From positions 10,342,501 through 10,406,500 of the forward strand of contig NW_023503608.1 of NCBI RefSeq assembly GCF_014529535.1: DNA of 64,000 bases. The letters run 5' to 3'. The position numbers and the translations under genes were made by a program. The notes under the pieces were generated by a model that ran no database searches, had not been told where the DNA came from, and saw nothing but the letters and a program-made list of their open reading frames with translations. This DNA is from Bradysia coprophila. Taxonomy: Eukaryota > Arthropoda > Insecta > Diptera > Sciaridae. Below, in pieces: positions 54,218-64,000 of this stretch. How positions within the stretch are numbered: the first letter of the stretch is position 1; each line of letters starts with the position of its first letter.

Positions 54218-56632
54218 TTTGAAATATGCAGAAACTCCGAAGCTTGCAAAAAGTGTAATTGGTAATAGTTAAAGTTGGTTCCCGTCGATGTTTTAATAAT
54301 TTTTAGTAAATGTCCCCCCATACCAACATTTTCCAAGACAATACATTTTTGTATTAGCTTAAATTCTAATTGTATTTGGTCTAATTAACTTAAATTGCCA
54401 CATTCAGAACCCAGGACTGTAATAGTGTTAATGAAAAACTAAATAAAAAAACTTTTTAAATTTTATTTTGATTCTGCACAAGTATAATGGTAATAATCTC
54501 CGACAATGTAGCGACAGTTCTAAAATATTGTCCTCAAAGTTTATGCGAATTTCCGAGAGCTTTCTTAATTGTTTAAACAGGAGAAATTTCGTTTCGGAAT
54601 CACTTTGCTGTTTAATTAGTTTTACCGAGTTTTAAGCGAATAATTTCGTCAGTAGATTTAAAAATGAATAATGAGTTTTGAAAACGTTTTCGTTTGTGTA
54701 GGTACAAGTAGGTCGATGTATTTTTCTAGCACAAAATAATCTCTGCATAAATCTGTTAAACATTTCAAATGGCAGTTGAGGAAATTTCTCTCCATTAGGG
54801 TGTTTAAACCATTAAATGTATTGATGCTTGAATAGGTGCGTTCCACATATTCTAATTTATCCATCAAATATATTAACATTGCCATATAAAACGTTTCGTT
54901 CACAAGTCTAAGTGATTCCAATTTTACATAAATCCGTTGATGCCGGAGCATTGTATCGACATTTACGTCTGAACGCTCATGAATTATTATTTTGTACACT
55001 CCATCTTCCCAAATCTATTATAGGTTCGGGTAATGTAGACAGACATCTTCTTTCCTATATATTTATATATTGTATTTAGATCACTCGTATGAATGTACAC
55101 AGAAGGAAAAAAAAAACAACAGATCGATAAATGTATACTATACAACCGAAAAACCTTCTGTTTGGATGGAAAATGTTTGAGTAAAGCCGTGTACGTACAT
55201 ACATCCAAACAAGGGTCGTAAATTTCGGAATTTGTTTCATTGAATTTTCATTGAATTAAACCAGACGGGCAATTGCTTCGCATTTTTTTTTTCGCTAGTT
55301 TTTGTAATCGAATTGAGTTATTTCAATTCCACTTCATGCTCTTTCAAATAGTAAATAAAAAAAGATAAAATTTGTTAAACACACAACATAGCCAAAGCAT
55401 CAACATTTCGAAAATCTTTGAACATTTACATTCTGCATAATGTGTTGAACGTTGATGTATTTTATCAATTTAACATGAACAAGTACGACGTGGGGTTTTG
55501 TGTATGAGACTAGGAGCAATGTTATATATATTCACTTAACAACAAAAAAAAGCTGTTTGTGTTGTGTATATTGTTAGCCTTATATTAACATACTTTCACC
55601 CAGAACAGAACATAATCTTCTTCGAAGTTTCATATTTATGCTGTTGTCGTTCACTCTTGGATTCTAGGTATTCGTCGTGTTTTATTTACTCTTAAAACAT
55701 TTACGTATACGTACATATAAATATATGTAGAGGAAAAGGTCAGAGACCCTGAATACGACGATGAATAATGAGTTTTTATGACTTACATTTTTTGTTTTGT
55801 TGGGGGTCAAAGATTGCAGACTCGCTTTTCCACATTATTCGTGTAGAACCTGTTTCTGCGTCGTTATAATGTCGAAGCTGTAGGTCCTCAAGAAATATTT
55901 TTCGTGTGTTCAACTAGATTTATTTGGTAAGCTTTCATTAGATGTTTATCGAATAAATTCAGAACCGCAGTATATACACAGCATCTTAACAGCAGAAAAT
56001 ATCCCATTTTGATCAATCATTCGTGCGTAGATATTACTTAACAATATTATCTTTAAACTGTAATAAACGGCAAGCCTGATGCCTAGCGTATATTCATTAA
56101 ATCCGGTACTTAATTACATGGTATTTGATAAATCTTTTACTTCGTTTGTTTAACCATACTTTTTGTTATAAAAAGGAACACTAGCCAGAGCTCGTTGGTT
56201 GTTGTTGTTGATAACAGATGAGAAGCATGTGAATATAGCGTTTGTTTATTTGTTTATCTTTCTAAGTCTCCACCATGGTACATGGAAAGACATAAATTAC
56301 TCGATAATACACCAAATGCACAAACAGACGGAATACAAAACGTCCAGCTTTCGACCAATAATGCCTATATCAGTGAAAAATATGCGTTCACTGTCTTCGT
56401 AATCTTCGCTGATTATATATTCTTGCCATGTCAGGTTCATATAATAAACTGACCATAAGTTTCTTCCATATTAGTGTAAGTGGGTAGTTTAGTTACCCTA
56501 GCACCTAAGCACCTGGTAAGCCTGTTGTGCGTAAACATATTCTTCTATATTAGTATTGCTGGACTTGAGATGATTCGATAAATCTGAATATAAAGGAAAG
56601 GAAACGACCAACACATTGAGATTAGTCATAAA
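54218..56632. other. Intergenic, no supported gene
   Basis: The longest open frame (54658-54999, minus, 113 codons) has no recognisable domain and average AT composition; it is not called. About 56065-56220 is a decayed piggyBac-like MITE (ACGGCAAGCCTGATG, AAATCTTTTACTTCGTTT, GATAACAGATGAG). Confidence 0.4.
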
Positions 56633-56900
56633 TAAATAGCCTCAATACAAACAACACACACTCTACGGATAATAGCGGCAGAGTCGAAATTTTGCTTGAT
56701 TTTTGCAAGTGGTTCCAGGTGGTTCCTGTGGTCCAATCGAAAAGTGATTTATGGAAGGTGCCTCTTATTTTTGATAATGAACAAGTCGTCCATACATCAT
56801 TTTGTCCAAAAACTTCGAATTTAGCCGATATAATTTTGGGTCATTTTGACTCTGCCGCTATTATCCGTAGAGTGTGTGTTGTTTGTATTGAGGCTATTTA
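56633..56900. mobile_element. MITE with ~55-bp TIRs and 8-bp target duplication
   Basis: Left arm from 56633 (TAAATAGCCTCAATACAAAC..GGCAGAGTC) is inverted almost perfectly up to 56900. GTCATAAA flanks both sides (56625-56632 and 56901-56908), perfect. The 8-bp duplication fits hAT and some related superfamilies. Well-preserved arms imply a recent insertion. An open frame crosses the middle but I see no domain. Confidence 0.9.
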
Positions 56901-57114
56901 GTCATAAACATTTCCTCTCTACAGATTTGAAGAATGACATGTCCAAGATCTGTCTCTTATTTTCTCACAGAATAAACAGCTTGAATTGGATAATGAACAC
57001 GATTTTTGTGTTAATTATTTCTTATATCGAAGATCTAATTGATTCATCAAAATTTTAAATTAAATTCAAAAACTTTGAGGTTGTTCATGTCCCTAGCAAA
57101 TATACAATTTTAGG

Positions 57115-57750
57115 AAGGCTCGGAACAGGTCAGGTTTCCCTGAACCTGACCTGTCGAGTGAAAAAAAAGTTCTCATAATCCCTAAATCGATCGAATTCAG
57201 ACTTCTAACTGTCTCAGTGAGGAAAATTTTGTATGAAGCTGAGGAGTGAGAAATCTGAATTCGTTCGATTTAGGCTTTTGAGAAGTATCATTTACAATTT
57301 TTTTTTACTGGGGCTAGATTTACCTGACACTCGTTATGTCCTGAACCTGATTCTAAAAATTTTGACCTGGCCTGAAACATGAATTTAGTGATCAGGTCAG
57401 ACCTGACCTGAATCCTGGCAGGTATAAATTTGTATCAAATGTATCAAACAATCTATAAGATTGTGGAAATTGTTTCGTCACTACCGCAAAAATCAGCGAT
57501 GGCACTGCCTTTAAATCGGTCTTTGGAGATACGAAATTTAAAAATCAATAGCATTTGTTAGGAAAATTTTCGATCACATTGTCCATGAAAATATTGTTCG
57601 ATAAAGTGACCGACTTGCCGACAGCGTCAATCATTGATAGTCCTGTGAAATAGTGCTCAGATCCACAATCTATTTGTATATAAGTTTCTACAAAAATAAA
57701 AATCTGACCTGACCTGAAGTATCAGGTAAAGGCACTTTTCCGAGCCTTAC
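57115..57750. mobile_element. hAT-like element filled with ACCTGA words
   Basis: AAGGCTCGGAACAGG at the left and CTTTTCCGAGCCTT at the right form the TIR; flanks ATTTTAGG and AATTTAGG differ at one base. Subterminal regions repeat CCTGACCTG/CAGGTCAGG. No transposase domain seen. TIR and word-filled layout match 30957-31437. Confidence 0.78.
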
Positions 57751-59647
57751 AATTTAGGAATGATCGGTTGATCATCTGTATAGAGTATTAACTGACCAAA
57801 AAGACGAAAACATGAGCTAAGATTTATTTGGGGAGATTTATGATAAAACAAATGTGACAAACGTGATGGATTGAAACAAACACTGGTAGTTACATTAGAT
57901 ATGTGAAGTAACCTCAGAAGTAACAAATTTAATAAGATAACGTAAGATAACGTTCCAAAACTTTAAGAAATTACTTTTTTATCAAGACAGTAACAACTAT
58001 TCTTTGTATGCTACTTAGACTTATTGTCAAAGAAAACAGTTCAGAAATTGAAAATACGAAACGATCAAAACCATTTTCATTGTTTTATGGTATACCTGAA
58101 CATAGAGAAGGAATCGGTTTATTGTTGCCACGTGAACCAATAATACGAAAATTTTAACATCTTAACAACTTCTATTCAAGCCAATTTGTCATAAATTGTC
58201 CATAGACACAAAATTGAAATATGTTCAAAGCAATATATACAACCATATATGAACCTAATGGGACACATTTCGTATACATAATACATGTATACATCAGGTT
58301 ACCGTGCATATATAGCTGGAAACTAGCATAGTTAAATCGACTCCAACAAATTCGATGTAAATGCTGAGTGAAACGCTTTACGATCTTTCAATTCTTGATG
58401 GAAAGATTTCCGGATTTATATATATCTATGCACCGAGTTATACGATGCATATGCTTCGCTTATACCACCAGTATGCAAGACTACACACACTGCATGTTAC
58501 TTCACATATCGATGCACTCTACAAATCGTCCATTGCGCATTTGTTAGTTAAAATAACAGCCCAACTGTGTGTACCATTACACGAATATCTGGCAAAAATG
58601 ACTCTTTCCTCACATTTACACCCTCGGCTCGAAAATGTTGTCTGTGTGTTACTAGTTGTATCCATTCCATAAATTCACTAAAAGACGTGGAGCTAAGCGA
58701 GCATGCACCTGGGTTGATTTAAATTAAATTTTGAATTTAGGGTTTTTGGCCGTATTCATATTTACACATGGAATATGTGTGGTCGGTGCACATTATTCCA
58801 AGTATATGCATTCATTCATTCATAACCACCGTGATATCTACGGATATAATATGAGCTTGGAACTATTATTTGAAATTTAGTAAAACGTAAGTTTTCACAT
58901 ATCGATATTATGTAGGGGATGGCGATGAATATATCTCCATTTAGCAATGATGAATACTCAATGTAATACATTTTTGAAATTGTAAAAGTTAATTTTGTAA
59001 TGCTTCGTGTGTTGCATCTAATAGAAACCAATCGTATAGCCATATGGTTTGCTACTACATATCCATGAGACAGACGTAATTGACGTATAATTTGAGGTTC
59101 TCTCAGAACCGTTGTGTAACACAGCCAAGAGATAAATTTAGTTCCGAATGATCTCACCTCATGCCGGATAATTGGATTTGTAGAAGGTAAAGGTTAGACA
59201 TTGCTGACAATTTTCTGGCAACGACACTGGAAAGGGATTTATTAAGTTTTATTTCGATATTACGTGATGAGCTTTTATATGAAACAGTTCTGTACAATTA
59301 TGCTTGGTATGACCATAGCTACTCCTTCATTTCTTGATAGAGTTTTCTTTTTTGTGGTTTTCCTTGTTAGTAACTTAAAAATGGAAAGAAAAATCAACAA
59401 AAAAAACATCGCACTACGAAAGTTTACCGTATAAATAACATCGTAGACACGCTCACTGCTTGTCCACTATCCATATTACATTGTTGGAAACTCCTATGTC
59501 TGGTTTTCTTTTTTAGGCCCGTACAAAGTGCACTTATAAAGTGTCGCGACGTACTTCTCTGTTTTACCACTCCGTTGAGAAATTTAAACTAAAAATTTCG
59601 ATAACCTCACAAGAAGTGGTTTTTTAACATTGGGAATCGGATATCTG
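57751..59647. other. Intergenic, no supported gene
   Basis: An open frame at 58361-58672 (103 codons) has no domain or splice support. The rest is AT-rich with no clear repeat. Confidence 0.35.
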
Positions 59648-59825
59648 CAACGCACTCCAAGAACAAGCACGAGAACAGAATTAAATAAGAGGCATTCACG
59701 ACGCAGTGGTCTAAAATTCTTATATAAATTCAGTTTTTTTGGTATAGGCCACTGCGTTACAGACGTTCTCTACAAAAATGACCGGTAACAAAATTTGTTT
59801 CTTGTGCCTGTTATTGGAGTGCGTT
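59648..59825. mobile_element. hAT-like MITE with 8-bp target duplication
   Basis: Ends AACGCACTCCAAGAACAAGC and GCCTGTTATTGGAGTGCGTT are inverted with few differences; GATATCTG flanks both sides (59640-59647, 59826-59833). An inner word, GAACAGAATT..AAGAGGC, links it to the nested MITE at 39641-39789. 178 bp. Confidence 0.85.
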
Positions 59826-59936
59826 GATATCTGGATATTCACAATATGGAAAATTTAATCAGGAAGCAGTGAAAAAGTGTGTTGAAAAACCGTTAGTGCT
59901 GTAGGTGCTATGGCTGTCGTCACTCTTCTTTTTTAG

Positions 59937-59992
59937 TTATGAGTTAATTGTGTTGGCTAAATTGTATTGTGTCAACGACGCGAAACTGCAAG
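59937..59992 (+). CDS. Isolated internal exon candidate
   Basis: A strong acceptor (CTTCTTTTTTAG) and a strong donor (GTAAGT) bracket 56 bases that read, in one frame, YELIVLAKLYCVNDAKLQ. It enters after two codon bases and leaves after one. Partner exons are not found in the window with confidence. If spliced straight to the exon at 61246 the frame would close after two codons. Unrecognised; could be a chance exon-like match. Confidence 0.35.
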
Positions 59993-61245
59993 GTAAGTCT
60001 ATATCAGTGGTTAGTGTTTTACAGTCTACAGTACGTACGAGTCGCCATACGCCTGCAAAGCTCATTTTTTGTGTATAAATTTAAATTTATACATTAACTT
60101 TCCCAAACTATTACAATGCGAATCTGTACGAAATGTAAATTTCAATGGGGGTAACATTGCACATGATGTATTTAATGAATTCACTTAATAACCTCAATTT
60201 CGACCTTTGCATTCGGAAACCGAGGAAAATGGAGAATCGCGAACATATTTTTCTTTTCGAAATCCCCGAGGTACTTATGGAATGAAATATGTATTCGTTA
60301 AACGATGACTTGGAGAATATGAGATTTTTCCCGTCGTCTTTTATGTAATCGATGCATATGGATGTTGGATACATGTATGTAGCATAATATTATATCGTAT
60401 GGCTGTGCATACGAAATAATGCTTATTTTCGGTGTTCTGTTCATGTTGTGGATGAATGGTGTAGCCTGATTTTTATGCTAAATAACTAAAAGACAATCTT
60501 TTCCTGGGAAAAGAATATTTGCATATTTTATTATGTTTAAAAGGAATTTATTGCATGTTTTGGGTGAACTTTTTGAGCTTCAATTTTATCTTAATACATT
60601 GAACGTAGTACATAGTATATAGTACATCAAGTTCTCTACTTATGCTTCTGGTGTATAAATAATGTGATAGAGCTTTCATGCAAGAATGGAGTCAGGACAG
60701 CGTTTTTTTCCTCAATAATTCATACCGTCTATGTTGTTCTTTCAATCTCTTCCTTTTTAACGGAATGAATTTTCATGCCTATACTATCAGTGATTGTTGA
60801 ACTCTGGTCTGATAAGTTATTACCTTTATAAGATACATCGTGACCTATAAATTCTTGCTGTTTTTATATCTAGTAAGTTTGGTATAGTGTGGCGTGCATA
60901 CTAAACAAACTTTCTTTTAATGTGGTTTTGTAGTTTATAGCTTTTGCCAGCCAAACGAAAAAGAAACTATGGTGTTCAATAAATATTTAAGAGGAAAAGA
61001 GTAGAAAACTATATAGCATTAAGGGTGGTATATGAGTTTTAGTGTCGCGTTGGTTACATGGTTACTTTTAATGAGAGAAAATGTAGTAAAAAGAAAACAT
61101 TTTTTCTATTTTAAAATGTACCAATATTGGATGATAGTAACGTTTTTACTGGCTTCGAAATTGAAAATGTCGCCCGATTCAATTAATAGACTGAAAACAG
61201 TGCTAAAAAGACAGTAAAATTTTTAAATGAATCATCAGTACACAG
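59993..61245. other. Between the two isolated exon candidates; no further exon seen
   Basis: AT-rich; possibly intronic if 59937-59992 and 61246-61341 belong to one gene. No additional splice-flanked frame is convincing. Confidence 0.3.
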
Positions 61246-61341
61246 GTAAATGATGAGCAATTGGATGGAATGGCGCTGGTCAGCACCAGATGCAATGCGT
61301 GTGTCGACGATATCTACGGAAGCAACGCACTTCAAGCATGA
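61246..61341 (+). CDS. Terminal exon candidate of an unidentified gene
   Basis: After an acceptor (GTACACAG) a phase-0 frame reads VNDEQLDGMALVSTRCNACV and DDIYGSNALQA, then TGA. AATAAA lies 12 bases further on (61353-61358). Base composition is clearly richer in GC than the surroundings, and codon use is coding-like. A second frame over the same bases is also open (from ATG at 61250, MMSNWMEWRWSAPDAMRV..), so the frame is not certain. Earlier exons were not found; they may lie well upstream. Confidence 0.45.
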   Translation, partial: VNDEQLDGMALVSTRCNACVDDIYGSNALQA

Positions 61342-61352
61342 GAGGTAATCTA

Positions 61353-61358
61353 AATAAA
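61353..61358 (+). terminator. Polyadenylation signal after the orphan terminal exon
   Basis: AATAAA starting 12 bases after the stop at 61339-61341. Confidence 0.45.
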
Positions 61359-62007
61359 GTACTGAAACCGGACAATGTGTTAAAGAAATTTTGGTAATGT
61401 AAAAAATTGTAAAAATTTTTCATACAAAATAGTACTCCATTTGGCAGCTGTCACTCAAAACACTTTTGCATGAAGTGCGTTGACGGAAGACGAAAAATGT
61501 GGTTTTGTCGTAGGAGTCGCTTAGACTTGGAAACAAACAAAAAATTATTAATTTTTTACTCGACGGATTTGAGTGAAACGAAAATGCCCGTGGGCTCATG
61601 ATGACGAATTTACTTCGAAGTAATTAATTTTTCAATCGGTCCTATATACCCTTAATGCGCCGTTTTACATAGATGTGATGTAATAGCAGATATTGTTCCG
61701 ATTGGAAAACTTATTACTTATGTTCTTGAATTTTGTTTTTTTTTTTTTATTTTAATAATTATTTTTCTCAACACAGGAACGAAAAGTAAAATTTTCGTTG
61801 GCTTTTTTGCGAAAAACGTTGTTGGTATGCATCTCGGTGATAAATGCTTTTTATGAACCAGATGTGTTTGCGACCTCGAATACAATTGTATTAATACACA
61901 TACAGTGCCTCTAAAAATCATTTATCACCGAAGTGCATGCTCACAACAATTTCCTCGAAAAAGACAACAAAAGTTTCTCATTTCGTCACTGAGTTGAGAA
62001 ATAGTAT

Positions 62008-62133
62008 GTTGTGTTACAAGTATTGTAATGTTGATTTTTTCAGCACTAGACCCAAGTTTTCCTTACGAGCGGAGCGAGTAAGGAAAATTGGGTCGTGTGC
62101 TGAAAAAATCTCATTACAATACGTGTAACACAT
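62008..62133. repeat. Long hairpin with GAGCGGAGCGAG loop
   Basis: Arms of about 58 bases: TGTGTTACAAGTATTGTAATG..GATTTTTTCAGCAC..CTTAC and its near-perfect inverse GTAAGGAAAATTGGG..TGCTGAAAAAATC..GTAACACA, around a loop GAGCGGAGCG. Both strands are open over the arms only because of the palindrome. Non-coding foldback element; layout is like the B modules at 5892-6410. Confidence 0.8.
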
Positions 62134-64000
62134 CATGCTTTGTGCCAACCGAGAATTGAAATAGACAAATGAACAAAAAATCATAATTTTCATGGTAAAC
62201 AATCACTCTTCAAATTTGATCGATCACATTGCTTTGCATTTTCTAAAACGAATGTTGTAATAACTCATACAAATTCCATAACAACACTGCTTTGAGTGTT
62301 GAAACATCCCATCAAACGGGTGCTGAAATAAGTCACTTTACAACACTAAAATTAGTGCTGAAAAGAGTCGTATTTCAATTCTCGTGGCACAAAATCCATT
62401 TAAAATCAGGTCGACCAAAAACGTTATATTCTCTTATCAGATAGAGAGCCAAAACAGTTTCTCCCGTTTTTTTGTCCCAATTGTATCAATTTTTCTTCGG
62501 AATGATGATGATGATGATGCGCCGGAATATAAAGTAGCATGTATTACTCGGACCAGAAGGGTGTAATTTTTGATCACGGTGGTAAATACCTGGGTCAAAC
62601 ATACACCTTTTTGATCCTAGTGACATAATATACTATTTTATGCACGTCATGTGAATTGTCAACATCGGCCTGACAATCACATATAGTGTGTAAAAAGCAC
62701 CTATTACTCTGGTACAGTTACATCATTTGTTAATGGAAACTGCGTCAAAAATTAATAATGAGCTTTACTTTACGTCATCTTTTGCAAAAAGATTTCAATT
62801 GTATAACAAATGAAGCGAAAGATTTTATTTCAATTTGTCGAAAATACTTAGACCAGTAATAGATTCGATAACTTATGATATTCTCACTGCATATGCATGC
62901 ATACCCAGACCCAGGTGGTAGAGTCATCCAGATTAGTTCTCGGTTAAGTGAGAATTTTTTGCGTGTTACCAGAAGTAGACAATTTTTATGACTTCGCTAT
63001 CCCACAGCACTTTGATTTTTATTTATATTTTAAATTTTAAATGTTCGAAATAAAGTTGTACAAGAAATCAAGAACAACGAATAATTTTAGTTTGTACATC
63101 TAAAGTATTTTGTTGTTGCGAATATCACACGATTTCGGTTCAGTATTATTTTATCATTTAAATTTCAAATATGTTGTGGTTTTGTTTTTGTTTCAAATAA
63201 TTCTTTTTCTGCATCAAAAAACCATTTTTGGTTCGGTTGTAAAACAACAACCAAAAATGTTTAAATTTCAGCAAGATCTTTGTGGTTTCAATACAAAAAG
63301 CTCTGCCAACTGGAGTCTACTCTTATTGATAAATCGATTTGGAACACAAGGTTCCGAAGATCTCCGTATATATATACCAAAATCTTCATTGCTGTAGACA
63401 CATCAAAAGTAAAAGAACCTACATGCTGGACGAGAGCGTGTGTGATATATTATAACATATAAGTTAGCTCATATATACCTAAATAGCTCGCCATAAATTG
63501 GTTATTTTAATATATGCTTCGCGTGCTGGATATACTTCTGATCACCATGGTTTATAATCGTAAAATGAATACCTTTGACGTGCAAAATTACGATAATTAT
63601 ATACTCTTTGCTTTTGCGTTCTTTGTAACATATAAAATAATTTCGCCCGCAGGTAACAACAAGATTCAAACGATGAACGTTTCATCCATTCATCCATTAA
63701 TTTCACAAAATAAAAATCTGCAATAATAGACTATTGTACCACAAAGGCCTAAAAGATTCGATTTCTGTTTGAGATGCGGAATGAAAAATGTGCGATACGC
63801 TCAGCATTTTTCTTTTTCTTTTGCTTTTTTTTTTCTTCTTGCTAAGCATCACTATACAGTAAGTGGAAAACCCTCCTCCGTTCATTTCTTTATTTGGTGT
63901 TTACAGCCACAACATGGCATTCAATTTGAGATTTAATTGATGTAATCATCATAAAAATTAGTATAATTTAATGCTATATGCGAAATCGTGGGGTTGTTTG
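62134..64000. other. Intergenic, weak exon-like stretches only
   Basis: About 62750-62880 is a decayed piggyBac-like relative in reverse (GAAGCGAAAGATTTTATTTC). At 63272 an acceptor (AAATTTCAG) opens a frame reading SLWFQYKKLCQLESTLIDKS, too weak to call. A (GAT)n run sits at 62502-62520. Nothing else supported. Confidence 0.35.

Noticed and set aside
54658-54999. 113-codon minus-strand frame
   Set aside because: No recognisable motif, no flanking splice or poly(A) support; kept as intergenic.
58361-58672. 103-codon plus-strand frame
   Set aside because: No domain, no splice context, biased His/Leu composition.
61937-62202. Overlapping frames on both strands with similar translations
   Set aside because: They translate the two arms of the 62008-62133 hairpin; the resemblance is a palindrome effect.
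63272-63460. Acceptor followed by SLWFQYKKLCQLES.. frame
   Set aside because: Only one weak splice site and no partner exon; mentioned under the intergenic entry but not called.

Overview
The window looks like nuclear DNA of an insect, most likely a nematoceran (midge or gnat-like) fly. It is AT-rich, has short GT-AG introns, polyadenylation signals and insect-type genes (a ZAD zinc-finger factor, an Ago3-type PIWI protein, an insect-type Kazal inhibitor), and large gene-free stretches packed with small DNA-transposon remnants (MITEs). A fungus gnat (Sciaridae) is my guess; no search was possible. No rRNA, convincing tRNA or CRISPR array was seen.

Layout. 1-4209 (+): 3' part of an EGFL7-like secreted EMI/EGF protein gene. 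4210-12200: repeats, including a tandem array of palindromes (5758-6550), a roughly 1 kb dispersed repeat (7477-8524), a fossil BEL/Pao fragment (10510-10880) and a MITE (11250-11589). 12205-15379 (-): complete six-exon Ago3-type PIWI gene. 17199-18499 (+): LLPH-like nucleolar protein gene, convergent with syntaxin 17 (18951-19852, -). 20143-20361: MULE-like MITE. 23075-24410: inverted second copy of the 1 kb repeat. 26256-30602 (+): PAN3, 15 coding exons. 30957-36287: hAT-like and piggyBac-like MITEs around a featureless AT-rich block. 36656-38131 (-): multiple inositol polyphosphate phosphatase. 39978-42172 (-): carboxylesterase. 45152-46865 (+): ZAD-C2H2 transcription factor. 47880-49218 (-): a small membrane-protein gene whose last exon also carries a second short membrane ORF, a candidate dicistronic mRNA. 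53840-54139 (+): secreted Kazal-like peptide. 54140-64000: MITEs and two isolated exon candidates (59937-59992 and 61246-61341), with no complete gene seen.

The genes do not form one pathway. AGO3 (piRNA ping-pong slicing of transposons) and PAN3 (mRNA deadenylation) are both RNA-silencing or decay factors but lie apart and are probably neighbours by chance. The exon models are my own, built from reading frame, splice consensus and phase: every listed multi-exon CDS is phase-consistent from start (or window edge) to stop.

The most unusual material is the palindrome array at 5758-6550, a piggyBac-like MITE family with TTAA flanks for which the empty target can be seen in another repeat, a set of hAT-like elements filled with different short subterminal words, the possible dicistronic membrane-peptide locus, and an inositol phosphatase whose RHGxRxP signature reads RHPSRLP.
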